Positions 11,378 through 22,051 of a stretch of 64,000 nt of DNA are shown here, one piece after another (position 1 is the first letter of the stretch; each line of letters starts with the position of its first letter). Below the pieces are notes generated by a model, which made no database searches, was not told the origin of the DNA, and saw nothing but the letters and a program-made list of their open reading frames with translations. Source of the DNA: Spongilla lacustris (Eukaryota; Porifera; Demospongiae; Spongillida; Spongillidae); the NCBI GenBank assembly GCA_949361645.1, contig OX442437.1, positions 5,164,026 through 5,228,025 on the forward strand. The letters run 5' to 3'. A program made the translations under genes and the position numbers.

Positions 11378-12239
11378 GTCATGATGGCGTATGCTTTACA
11401 GAGGCGACTTAGTACTGTGGTGTCAACGTCACTGTGTTGTCTGTTCATCCTGGAGCTGTAAGAGAGCCTGGCATGTTGTATGCATCTGATGTGGTCATAG
11501 ATGCAATTTGGGAATGTGTTGCACTTGTGGTGTTCAAAAGCAGCATGCCCCTAACTTAGGTTGATACAGAGCTGACCAGAGGTACTGATGACATTACTGT
11601 GCTCAAGCCTTTCATGAGTGCTATGAAGGCTGTTGGTAAGATGCTATAATAAATTGATGAATTTGCCACTATTATTGGTACATGACAACCCATGCTCTGG
11701 GCATTGATATATGCTCAGCTTTCAAGACCCCACAGCGAGGTGCATTTTCATCCATCAACTGTGCAGTAAACCCATGCAGCTCTGAATACACAACAAGCAT
11801 TTTATTATAGCGCAGGTGGAGAGGCTGTTCAGCCCAGTGAAATAGCAAGGTATCAGCTACTTGAAGACGCTTTTTGGTGGAAAGGGTGTGTGTGTGTGAG
11901 TGGGAATGAGGCGTAGTGGGTGGTGGTGGTGGGCATGAAGCTTCCATCTTCTTGTAACTCCAAGCACAATTGATGCCATCAAACCACAAGATGGTGTGTG
12001 GTGTGATGGTGCTTAGCCATGCATGGTGATGTCCTTACAGGAATGAGGCCTTTCAGGAACAGCTGTGGGAGCTCAGCATTAATGCAGTGCATAACCATCT
12101 GTCAGCAGAAGTACTGGAGAGATATGGCCAGGCCCAGCAGGTGGTAGGCCAGGCAGCTACCTCTCCAATAAGTGAGGAGGCAGCTGCACATGAAGTACCA
12201 GTCCCAAGGGAGGGCCCCATGCAGGAAAAGGTTTTTTGA
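11378..12239 (+). pseudogene. Short-chain dehydrogenase (WWOX/RDH-like) remnant
   Basis: After an acceptor-like CTCTTAG at 11377 the frame reads VMMAYALQRRL, as in the helix after the YxxxK active site. A one-base frameshift follows, then GVNVTVLSVHPGAV, the hallmark SDR VHPG strand. Further pieces are MLYASDVVIDAIW (about 11479), LKPFMSAMKAVG before a GT at 11636, and NEAFQEQLWELSINAVHNHL after an acceptor at 12040, ending at TGA 12239. The order matches the C-terminal half of WWOX/retinol dehydrogenases. The frameshift and missing YxxxK exon suggest a pseudogene, though unrecognised exons are possible. Confidence 0.5.
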
Positions 12240-12387
12240 ACCAAGGACATAGCATTTCTGGCACTTACCATCCCATGACTTCAGCACGTATTGCATAATC
12301 CCCAGACCCTGCAACTGATATTATAACTTAGAAGTATCAACCTCAGAAAAACTCTTGCAATTAATGCCGGTCTACTCATGGGTACTG

Positions 12388-12640
12388 AAGCATGGGGGCA
12401 GTACTGGTGCATGGGGGCAGTACTGGTGCATGGGGGCAGTACTGGTGCATGGGGGCAGTACTGGTGCATGGGGGCAGTACTGGTGCATGGGGGCAGTACT
12501 GGTGCATGGGGGCAGTACTGGTACATGGGGGTAGTACTGGTGCATGGGGGCAGTACTGGTGCATGGGGGCAGTACTGGTGCTTGGGGCAGTACTGCTACA
12601 TGGGGGCAGTACTGCTACATGGGGGCAGTACTGGTTACAG
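12388..12640. repeat. 19-bp minisatellite
   Basis: About 13 units of GGGGGCAGTACTGGTGCAT, with a few variants at the 3' end. Confidence 0.92.
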
Positions 12641-12649
12641 TGCATTCTG

Positions 12650-14560
12650 CTACATCATTGCAAATTTGTTCTGCTGAGGTTAGATCTGATGGGACCATAT
12701 TTATATACACTCCTTCCAAAGCATTCATATTATCTGTACAGCAGCACTCCTAGGTAGATCCAGCAATATGTGTATATGCTGCACCATAGTGCATTGATGA
12801 CAATGTTAGCCACAGTTTGGTACCAGGCGATTTTTTAACACTTTGATGCAAGCCTATAGACAGTATACCTTACATTTCCTACAACACGGAACAAAAGATC
12901 TACAGATTTTTTTTTTTGTGAGGGGGTAAACCTATTGAATTGATGCAAAGGAATTGTATGGCAGTTGAGCTTGAATTAGTACTACGTGGGGGTGGGGACC
13001 AAACTGCACATAGAAAACAATGAAATTTGTTGTGTGAATACTCATTTGTAACAGAATATAATAGTACACTCAAGTTGTAAACACGTCAGAATTCTCTCCA
13101 GCCATACTTGACATGTTTGCATGTTCCTTAGGATAACTAATCGTTTGCAGCAGACTCTTGTGTATAATATACCATTTATCTTATTTGTACATGTAAGTAA
13201 TGGAAGTGTGGAGTTTTGTTGACCAAAGGAATGATATTGTTGCCACTTTGTGCAATATAAATATTTATTGCGGATTTGGGAAAACTGTTCATGATCATAG
13301 CATGACATAACTACAGCTTTATTCAATTGATTCAACCGAACAAATTTTACTGATGAAAGTGGTAAGATTTCCTCTGTGTGCGAGGTGAGCCGATACTTAC
13401 TGGAACATGGATTTTAGTTTCACCATTGTAGTTATTAACATACCTTATGAGTACTTCCATCTATGCAATATATCAATCAAGTAATCTCACCGGCTGTGAT
13501 TTCTGATGATGATGGATACCTTTGTGCTGTAAATAATAGGAACCACAACTTTCATTGAACAGTACATAAACATTAAAAAAATTAAAAACAATATCTCTGA
13601 ATGGATCAGTGAAGTGTAAATTCTGTCAGCATTTGCACGTGCTGTGTATTCTGTGCTCTGTCATGGCTTCATTGGTAAGTGGACATGTAATCACTTGGTC
13701 ACAAACATACTGGCAGTCTAGGTATAGTTAATCTTGGCATCCAACAGTGCAAAACAAAGTCCCAAGCACATTGTCATTGCAAAGTAATTTGAAACTAACC
13801 CTGCGTGCATGCCACTAAAGTCTCTGGCTGTTCTTCCAGCTAGACAAAAATGATCTCTGGAGGTTGCAAGTGAGAAAGGAGCATCCAGACTGCCAATAGC
13901 ACAACATGGCTACACGTATTTGCCTTATGCTATGGTGGATTGCTGGCTGCCACCTTTATGACCCTCACAATTGTCTGTGGCTCCACCCTCACTGTGGAGA
14001 ACACAATGGGGGTGGCTTTCCTTCCATTCATCACAATCAGGTGCAGGATGTAACACATCTGCTTTCCTCTGTAATGTTCAAATAGAACCTTCTTTGGCAC
14101 CTTAGTGTAAGTGAGCCAATACATTGTAGAGAGAACCATCAAACCATGCACTTTGGTGTTAGGCCCACAAATTGTCTAGATCATAAAGAAATCGTCATAA
14201 TACGAAAGACGAATTGGAGAAATTGTATAGCCTACAGCTGAAGGTATGGGCTCAATAGCAACCACATGCAGCATACATTACTAATTGCTGATACAATACT
14301 ACCCCTACTCATACCCCTACTCAGACTCTACTTCCCTTCAGGTTGCAGTATTGGTAAATTGGCCTGTGCAACGGGGAGAGTTCAGCAACGTTGTTAATCT
14401 CTTGCGTTGCTCGTGTTTGTAAGCATTGATGTTACATGTATATTTTAAAATGTTCAATATTGCCTTACATGCACACGTAGATCTGAGGTGACCTTTTATC
14501 TAACGAGAGAATCTGACGCAATAACCTATTATATCACAAATGTATATGCTTACGGGAGTG
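12650..14560. other. Intergenic, nothing confidently recognised
   Basis: AT-rich. A minus-strand ORF at 13930-14151 (ends VFSTVRVEPQTIVRVIKVAA) looks slightly protein-like but I cannot assign it. No RNA gene seen. Confidence 0.35.
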
Positions 14561-14564
14561 GTCG

Positions 14565-15962
14565 ATGGCAAGGCTCACCGAAGTCGTGATTGTCGGGGCA
14601 GGTTTTGCGGGGCTTGGAGCGGCAGCGCTTCTCTGTTCTCACCCAGACTTTCACGTGACGGTACTTGAGGGCGCTTCCCGTGTCGGGGGGCGGTCGCTCA
14701 CCACCGAACACGAAGGCTACAACGTCGAGCTGGGTAGCACATTTATTCACGGATCACGAGGTAACGCCCTGTACGAGAAAGCCTCGGAGCTAAGGATAAT
14801 CAACGTGCCCGGTACTCCCAAGGGCATCGTTCACTTACTCAGCAACGGGGACAGGATACCAGACGAGGTTGTCGAGCGGTACACAACCCTGTTCAACAAT
14901 TTGCTCGATGAGACGATAGACTGCGCGAGAGCGGGCAACTGGTGCGACAAACCGGACAGCGACTGCTCCGTATCCGCCTACCTGACCGCCAAGTTCAACA
15001 AGGCTACCGAAGAGGACTCGAGCGACGTGAAGCAGCCCATCCTCGAGTACTGCTTGTTGGACGAAGGGTTTTCCAACGGCACGAAGTTGTCGGAAGGTGT
15101 CGACCTTATGACATGCGGGGATTACGGGATACCCAAGGGTGACGAGGACTCCAACATAGTCGTTAGCAGGGGTTACTCCCGGATTACGGACTCTATGGCG
15201 GCAAGCCTTCCATCCGACTGCATCCATTTGAACTCGGAGGTGGACGCAATCACGTGGAACCGCGGTTTAACAACGGCTGGACGTCTCCCCGTCGAAGTGA
15301 GATGCACCGACGGACGGTGCTTCGAAGCACATCACGTGATAATCACCGTCTCCCTGGCGGTCCTTAAGCAAGGCGCCCGCCTTTTTGAGCCCCAGTTACC
15401 CGAGAGGAAGCTGGCCGCCATCGACAAGGTGGGGATGGGCGTGGTCGACAAAATCGCCATCAAGTTCGAAAAACCCCTTGTGGAGGCAGAGCACCAGGCA
15501 CTCTTCCTGTATTGGCTGGAGAAGCACAAGGAGGACCCCAGCATCACACAGCCGTGGGCAAGGTGCCAGTCCACGTTTGACCACATTGCAGACTCAAGCA
15601 TCTACACCGCCTGGTTCTGCGGGCAGGACGCACACACCATGGAGACGCTCACCGACGCCGAGATTGTCAGCGGCATCGTGTCCACACTCGAACTCTTCCT
15701 CCAGAGGCCACTCAGGGGTGCCACCCTTGTGGGGCGCAGCGCCTGGGGGAGGGACAAGCTCTTCCTGGGGTCGTACTCCTACAACCCCCGGGGGGCCAGA
15801 AAGGAGGACCGCGTGGCCCTCTCGGAACCCGTGGACGGAACCACTCCCATGCAGCTCCTGTTTGCAGGGGAGGCCACACACCCTTCTCTGTTCTCTACCA
15901 CACATGGAGCGTTTGAGTCTGGTCAAAGAGAGGCGAGGAGACTGTTGACACTCTACACATAG
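14565..15962 (+). CDS. Flavin amine oxidase (polyamine/spermine oxidase-like)
   Basis: Intronless ORF of 465 codons from ATG 14565. The N-terminus has the FAD-binding Rossmann motif VVIVGAGFAG (GxGxxG, residues 11-16), then the acidic end of beta-2 (VLEGASRVGGRS) and the amine-oxidase GSTFIHG block. A VVDKIAIKFEKP segment near residue 295 matches the region holding the conserved lysine of the LSD1/PAO family. The C-terminus carries FAGEATHPSLFSTTHGAFES, the second FAD-contacting motif. Length is typical of polyamine oxidases. The family oxidises spermine or spermidine (or N-acetyl forms), yielding an aminoaldehyde and H2O2; exact substrate is not readable. There is no signal peptide, so it is probably cytosolic or peroxisomal. 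It is GC-richer than its surroundings. Confidence 0.9.
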   Translation: MARLTEVVIVGAGFAGLGAAALLCSHPDFHVTVLEGASRVGGRSLTTEHEGYNVELGSTFIHGSRGNALYEKASELRIINVPGTPKGIVHLLSNGDRIPDEVVERYTTLFNNLLDETIDCARAGNWCDKPDSDCSVSAYLTAKFNKATEEDSSDVKQPILEYCLLDEGFSNGTKLSEGVDLMTCGDYGIPKGDEDSNIVVSRGYSRITDSMAASLPSDCIHLNSEVDAITWNRGLTTAGRLPVEVRCTDGRCFEAHHVIITVSLAVLKQGARLFEPQLPERKLAAIDKVGMGVVDKIAIKFEKPLVEAEHQALFLYWLEKHKEDPSITQPWARCQSTFDHIADSSIYTAWFCGQDAHTMETLTDAEIVSGIVSTLELFLQRPLRGATLVGRSAWGRDKLFLGSYSYNPRGARKEDRVALSEPVDGTTPMQLLFAGEATHPSLFSTTHGAFESGQREARRLLTLYT

Positions 15963-16445
15963 AGACCTGGTATATATACTGTTATCAAATGTACATATTT
16001 ATGTTGTCCAAAAAAAACACACACCCCCAATGTACGGGAAGGAGGGGCACACCTCATCACACCTGGGAAGGGACACCTTTAGTGAATGCGAGTAAAATCA
16101 TCAGTGTATGTTAGTAATATTTCAGTAAACCATCTGTGTATTAGTAATATTTCAGTAAACCATCTGTGTATTAGTAAAATCTCAGTAAACCATCGGTGTA
16201 CATTAGTAAAATTTCAGTATATCTGTTTCAATTTATTTATCTATTGTGTATGGAGGACCTAAATGTTTGTGTAACTGTGACCTCATTTGAAGCACTTGAC
16301 TTAATGTTCAGTGTCGGCGTTGATTTTATTGACTATCTGTGTGTGAACTTTAAATAGTAAACCAAAATAGATCAATTAAACTTGCATTATGGTACAGTGA
16401 CCCAGAGACAACAGCAGAGACAAATTCTTCACTCTCACATACCAT
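15963..16445. other. 3' flank with short AGTAAACCATCTGTGTATT repeats
   Basis: Four imperfect tandem units of about 30 bp lie at 16085-16215. Nothing else seen. Confidence 0.5.
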
Positions 16446-16449
16446 TGGC

Positions 16450-16680
16450 CAAATGCACACCCTGAACACCCTCAACCTACACCTGAACACCCTCATCCTA
16501 CACCTGAACACCCTCAACCTACACCTGAACACCCTCATCCTACACCTGAACACCCTCATCCTACACCTGAACACCCTCATCCTACACCTGAACACCCTCA
16601 TCCTACACCTGAACACCCTCATCCTACACCTGAACACCCTCATCCTACACCTGAACACCCTCATCCTACACCTGAACAGT
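16450..16680. repeat. 21-bp minisatellite
   Basis: About eleven units of CACCTGAACACCCTCATCCTA, just downstream (on the minus strand) of the endoglycoceramidase stop. Its period of 21 keeps frames open on both strands. Confidence 0.92.
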
Positions 16681-16896
16681 CCATATCCTACTACAAGGCT
16701 GGTAGATACCACATAAATGTGGGCATGCTCCAAGCAGAATACCACTTCCTAAGGATTACATGAAATAGGCCATACGTGTGTGCACGCAACCAATACACAA
16801 GATACATGTAGCCACAAACACATGTGCACATACACCACACATCAAACTGAGATACAGTTACCATACACTAGTCATTTGTTGAGCAAGTGGTGTTCA

Positions 16897-17089
16897 CTAC
16901 GCTGCGTTCACAGTAACATAGATGATCTGATCAGGGGCAGAAGAGGGTTAAAATGATGCAAGCACACATGTGCACAGACCTGGCCTGATGTAGCCTGAGG
17001 TTGGAATGAGATCACCAGCTGGTTAGAATACTTCATGTAAGATGTAGCATTGCTCGGAACAATCCTACAAGGCATAAAAACCAGCTATG

Positions 17090-17157
<68 letters not shown>

Positions 17158-18555
17158 GTGTATGTGTGTGTGTGTGTGCATGCACAACACAAACACATAC
17201 ACACATGGACCGAGGACCCACCCCCTTACCCTACTGAGTATCCTTTGGGGTAGTAGAGCTGTTCGTTGAGAAATATGACAGTTGGTGATGTTATGGCGAC
17301 GTTGGCTTCAAAGGTAAGCAGGAAGTCTCCGGTGGCAGGATTGAAGGATTGACTCATGTAGTGACCTGCCACTGCCTGTTGGTAGATCATGTGACAGGCA
17401 TGTGACATGCCCGTGCAAGGAGTGTGACGGTCACACATGCCTGTGCATATGTTCTAGACAGCAGCTTCAGCTTCTCCGCGTCCACTGTGCCGTTGTTGAA
17501 CCACAGACCCTCCCCAGTGTCTGACTGGGTGGTGATGTCACCATACCTGTAAGATGGCAGGAAGAGTATATACACATACACATACACAAATGCACACGCA
17601 TACATGCACATACATACACCCACATACACATACACATGCACATACATACACCCACATACACATACACATGCACACATACACATACACCCACATACACATA
17701 CATATACACATGCACACATATACATACACATGCACCCACATACACATACACACATGCACCCACATACACATGCACACATTCACATGCACCCACACACATG
17801 CACACATACACATGCACCCACTGGCACATACACATGCACCCACATACACGTACACACAATGCAATCAATTCCTATACAATGTAGATCTAACAGGAAACTC
17901 ACAAACCACTTCACAGCATCACACGCCCCACTGCCCCCCCCTTTCCTTATATGGTATTCCCTCTTGATTTCCCATGACCTCTTTGACCCCACCCCCTCTC
18001 TCATGCCAACACACGTGGCTTACCCCTTGTACTGCCAGTATGTCCATGGCTGCAGGTACAGGTCAGCTAAACCCTACATGTGTGTGGACAACATGTGACA
18101 TGGTGACCAACAGGACGGTGCACTGAACTCACAGTCAGTTCAATTCCATCTTCGTACGCTTTGGAGTATGGCGGAGTGCCATCATATGCACCCCTATAAG
18201 TGCATAAAGGTGTGCTCTAATTGAAACGGAAAGGCCATCTAGGAAATACAAACTCACCACTCTGTCATAAAACCTGCAACTTGTAACTTCTGAAGGTCAC
18301 CCATGCGTATACCCAAGATGTCCTGGTCAAGATAGTCACACAAAAGGGTGTTTGATGGCTGGAGATATCAGGGTGGGTGTGGGGTGTGGGGTGTATTTGT
18401 GTGTGTGTGTGTGTGGGGGGGGGGGTAGTGTAATGTGTCTATTCCTTTTGGGACCTAACCTGTCCACTCTTGTCTAGCAGAATGCAGTACATGTGGTAGG
18501 ACAGTGCTTGTCTGTGAAGAGAACCACACAACTTCACCACTACACGCCCTAATGA

Positions 18556-18619
<64 letters not shown>

Positions 18620-19769
18620 CACACACACATGTATACATCTTCAGATACAACATGCACAAAACACATTCTCACTCCACCTATCATAGCCACACCCACCCAT
18701 CATTATAGCCACACCCACCCATCATTATAGCCACACCCACCTATCATTGTAGGCATATCCACCAGGTCCTTCAGTTAGACCAGTAGAGCTAAAGCCTCCA
18801 AATGGAAGCTGCATAATGAAGTTATTGTAAGAAGAAGGGGAAATGAGGGAGGGAGGGAGGGAGGGAGGGAGGGAGGGAGGGAGGGAGAGAGGGAGGGAGG
18901 GAGGGAGGGAGGGAGGGAGGGAGGGAGGGAGGGAGGGAGGGAGGGAGGGAGGGAGGGAGGGAGGGAGGGAAGGGGAACCAGGCAAAGGGAAGACATACAT
19001 CTGTCACAATCACTGTGGGTTCAAAGAAGATGATGTGATCGTTGTCATACTGCCTAATGGCAGTGTGCAGCTTGGCATAGAGGGGCATCAGGTTATGGGT
19101 ATCAGCCACATCTGGAATAGTTATTAGAATCCTGAAAGCTACCTACTGTGGTGTAGTAGGTGTGGCTTACGAGGCTCCAGCTGGCTTGGATGGGAGTAGA
19201 TGTCCCCCGCCCATGGTTCATTGAGGAGTTCATAACCTGTACACACCCACACACGTAACACGTAATGACGACTACAGGGGACAGTGGTGATGGCAACGAT
19301 GTACCTAGCACGTATGGATTGCCTGTAAATCGCTTAGCAACCAGGCCCCAGAACAGGGCAAACTGGTCTTGGATCTGCTGTTCGTTATCATAAAAGCTTT
19401 GCCTGAACAAAGCAAGTAAAAAAACAAGTGATGTAGTAAAAATGACTTGAGGGGTGGGGGGGTAGGGAGGAAGAAGTGGTGGTGGTGGTAGAGGTGTAAA
19501 AAGGGGAGTAGGGGACAGGACATACCATGCCTTTCCTGTTGCATCGCTGAAGTAGTACATGAAGAAGGAATGTAGTGAGCATTCATTCCTGTACGGGTAT
19601 CTGTGTGGTAAGGAGAGGAGTGTCAATGGACATATGGGGGAGGGGCCTATAGGGCGGGCTGACCCTGTTGCGGGGTCATTTAAGAAGGGCTTCAAGGAGA
19701 TGGGCAAAGGAAACAAAAGAGGGTTCCTGGACGGGTTAGGATAGAGTGCAGCAAAGTCGGGTGCCCCCT

Positions 19770-19830
<61 letters not shown>

Positions 19831-21946
19831 ATGTGTGTGTGTGCATGTGTGTGTGTATGTGTGTATGTGTGTGTTATATGTGCATGTGTATGTGTGGGTG
19901 TTGTGTGCATGTGTGTGTATGTATGTGTTGTATGTGCATGTGTATGTGTGCATGTGTGTTGTATGTGCATGTGTATGTGTGGGTGTTGTGTGTATGTGTT
20001 GTGTGCATTTTGTGTGTTATAGGAACACATGCTGGTATATGCTGTACCACAGAATTTGGGTGAGAAGAGGTCTTGGTGGCAGTCCAGGATGGTGTATATA
20101 CCTCGCTCACCAAGCCTGTCCACTATGTCAGCCAAGACCTGCATGGGAAATGGGACAGGCTGTGTAAACTTTCCCAGATTAATGACCACAGTAAGTTCGT
20201 TGTTCTTGTTGGGCATGTGATCATTTCTACCTCCACAACTCTTTGATGAAGACTACCACCAAGAGTTTAGACTATTTTGACCTAATCAGATGATTGCCTA
20301 TTGGGAAGACAAAGCACTGCAAGTAGGACTGGGCACTGTGCTGCAAGTAGGACTGGGCACTGTGCTATAAGTAGGACTGGGCACTGTGTTATAAGTGGGA
20401 CTGGGCAGTGTGTTATAAGTGGGACTGGGCACTGTGTTATAAGTGGGACTGGGCACTGTGTTATAAGTGGGACTGGGCACTGCATTATAAGTGGGACTGG
20501 CACTGTGTTATAAGTGGGACTGGGCACTGTGTTATAAGTGGGACTTGCACTGTGTTATAAGTGGGACTGGGCACTGTAATAAGTGAGACAAGTGGGACTG
20601 GGCACTGTGCTATTTTGTGACTGGTTTTAAGCCAAACACACAGCACTAAGTAGAGAGGAATGGGACAGGGGAGGAAGGAGGCAGGCAGGGGGCAAGGGGA
20701 AGAGGAATGGGACAGGAGGCAGGGGATGGGAGGCACATGGCCCTGGGGGTCTTTCAAATTTACCTCAAGATAGGTGAAATTATAGTTGCCCTTTGTGGGC
20801 TCCAGACCAGGCCATGCGACATAGAGCCTCACAACATTGAAACCATTGGTAACCAGGAAGTCAATATCTTCACCAGAGAGAGATAGTTGAGGATCGAATG
20901 AGTCATTTGTTGGGTGATAAGGGAAGACCTTGTACACCTGGAAGGGAGGGGAGGGGAGGAGAAGGGAGAGAAGGGGAGGGGAAAGGGAGGGAAGGGGAGG
21001 GGAGGGCAGGAGAAGGGAGGGAAGAGGAGGGGAGGGCAGGAGAAGGGAGGGGAGGGGAGGAGAAGGGAGGGGGGCAGGAGAAGGGAGGGGAGGGCAAGAG
21101 AAGGGAGGGGGCAGGAGAAGGGAGGGGAGGGCAAGAGAAGGGAGGGGAGGGCAGAAGAAGGGAGGGGCAGGAGAAGGGAGGGGAGGGCAGGAGAAGGGAG
21201 GGGGGCAGGAGAAGGGAGGGGAGGGCAAGAGAAGGGAGGGGGCAGGAGAAGGGAGGGGGGCAGGAGAAGGGAGGGGGGCAGGAGAAGGGAGGGGGCAGGA
21301 GAAGGGACGGGGGCAGGAGAAGGGAGGGGAGGGCAGAAGAAGGGAGGGGGCAGGAGATGGGAGGGGGCAGGAGAAGGGAGGGGGGCAGGAGAAGGTAGGG
21401 GAGGAGGGGAAGGCAAGGGAAAGGAGGGGAGAAGAGGAAGTAGAAGAGGGAGTAGAGCAATGGGGCATGAGAAGAGGAGCATTTGAGAAAAAAAAAAAGC
21501 ATTGAGGAGACAGCAGGCCTATCATAACGCACACACGTGAGGAGCCCCACTCCCACGTATTAAATTATGTACAAATACATACGCATGCACATATCTGTAC
21601 GCGCATATAAACTCACGCTACATGCACGTCAGCAACAACATCAGATGCACACCCTGACGAGCAGATTTAACTTACAACGTTCAGTCCATGGAAAAGCATC
21701 GCTCGACCTAAGGAATACACAAATATAGTCACATCACGATACATCGTCCACACGGCATGCTGCAATGCGCGAGGCTTGTTGAATACGAAACGTAGCCTAA
21801 ATGCACGTACCTGTGTTGGGATCGATGTACTGCTTAGCTTCGTCGATCTTGAAACAGCAAGGCGGAGTGCTGACAGCAGGCTTGGATGGAAGGCCGCTAA
21901 CTAAGGCAAGCAGGAGAGGAGCTACCATAAAGCACAACTGCGCCAT
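16897..21946 (-). CDS. Endoglycoceramidase (GH5), 18 exons, complete
   Basis: Exons in transcript order: 21811-21946, 21676-21707, 20764-20937, 20048-20138, 19664-19772, 19526-19600, 19305-19402, 19171-19236, 18999-19111, 18741-18808, 18460-18511, 18258-18358, 18133-18193, 18024-18073, 17441-17546, 17230-17375, 16980-17064, 16897-16926. They join in phase to 530 residues. The start has a signal peptide (MAQLCFMVAPLLLALVSG), so the enzyme is secreted or lysosomal. GH5 features: GRAMLFHGLNV, GFNVVRLYVAWPG, LDCHQDLFSPKFCGEG, catalytic acid/base Glu245 in NEP, and nucleophile Glu371 in FMTEWGA (across exons 12/13). The C-terminal beta domain has LNEQLYYPKGYSVG. The family cleaves the glycan from ceramide in glycosphingolipids. 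Intron 15 appears to use a GC donor. Intron 9 is nearly all (TCCC)n. Weakest junctions are the exon 14 acceptor and exon 15 donor. Confidence 0.9.
17092..17182. repeat. (GT)n microsatellite
   Basis: Within intron 16 of the endoglycoceramidase gene. Confidence 0.95.
17566..17852. repeat. CA-rich compound microsatellite
   Basis: ACATACACATGCACCCACAT-type units in intron 14 of the endoglycoceramidase gene. The ORFs seen through it in all frames are artefacts. Confidence 0.92.
18558..18632. repeat. (CA)n microsatellite
   Basis: About 30 CA units in intron 10 of the endoglycoceramidase gene. Confidence 0.95.
18843..18972. repeat. (GGGA)n microsatellite
   Basis: About 130 bp of GGGA units on plus (TCCC on the sense strand), making up most of intron 9 (18809-18998). 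Confidence 0.95.
19773..20005. repeat. (GT)n and GTGTATGTGCAT compound microsatellite
   Basis: Fills intron 4 of the endoglycoceramidase gene right up to the exon 5 acceptor, so the sense-strand acceptor tract is (CA)nG instead of a polypyrimidine run. Confidence 0.9.
20318..20612. repeat. About 24-bp minisatellite
   Basis: About twelve units around GGGCACTGTGTTATAAGTGG in intron 3 of the endoglycoceramidase gene. Confidence 0.9.
20938..21425. repeat. Purine-rich minisatellite abutting exon 3 acceptor
   Basis: Units such as GGGGGCAGGAGAAGGGAGGG on plus; on the sense strand this is a 480-base polypyrimidine tract ending directly at the CAG acceptor at 20938. It occupies most of intron 2 of the endoglycoceramidase gene. 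Confidence 0.9.
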
Positions 21947-22051
21947 CTCGGTTGCAAAAGCGTCGATTCAATATCCCACTCGGATCTTTTTAAGGGCAGG
22001 GCTCGTGCGAGATTACCGAGTCATCCGCGGGTTTCGCACGTGCTCTTGATA
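21947..22051. promoter_or_regulatory. Shared divergent promoter region
   Basis: Only 105 bp separates the endoglycoceramidase ATG (minus) from the RBM8A ATG (plus). Both 5'UTRs and core promoters must lie here or overlap the genes. The region is GC-rich (CGGGTTTCGCACGTGC) with no obvious TATA box. Confidence 0.65.

Noticed and set aside
12388..12640. Short regular array considered as a CRISPR array
   Set aside because: 19-bp direct tandem units without spacers.
20485..21556. Long Pro/Ser-rich and Gly/Arg/Glu-rich ORFs
   Set aside because: Translations of the purine/pyrimidine minisatellite in intron 2 of the endoglycoceramidase gene; only the VYKVFPYHPTNDSF... part is real exon.
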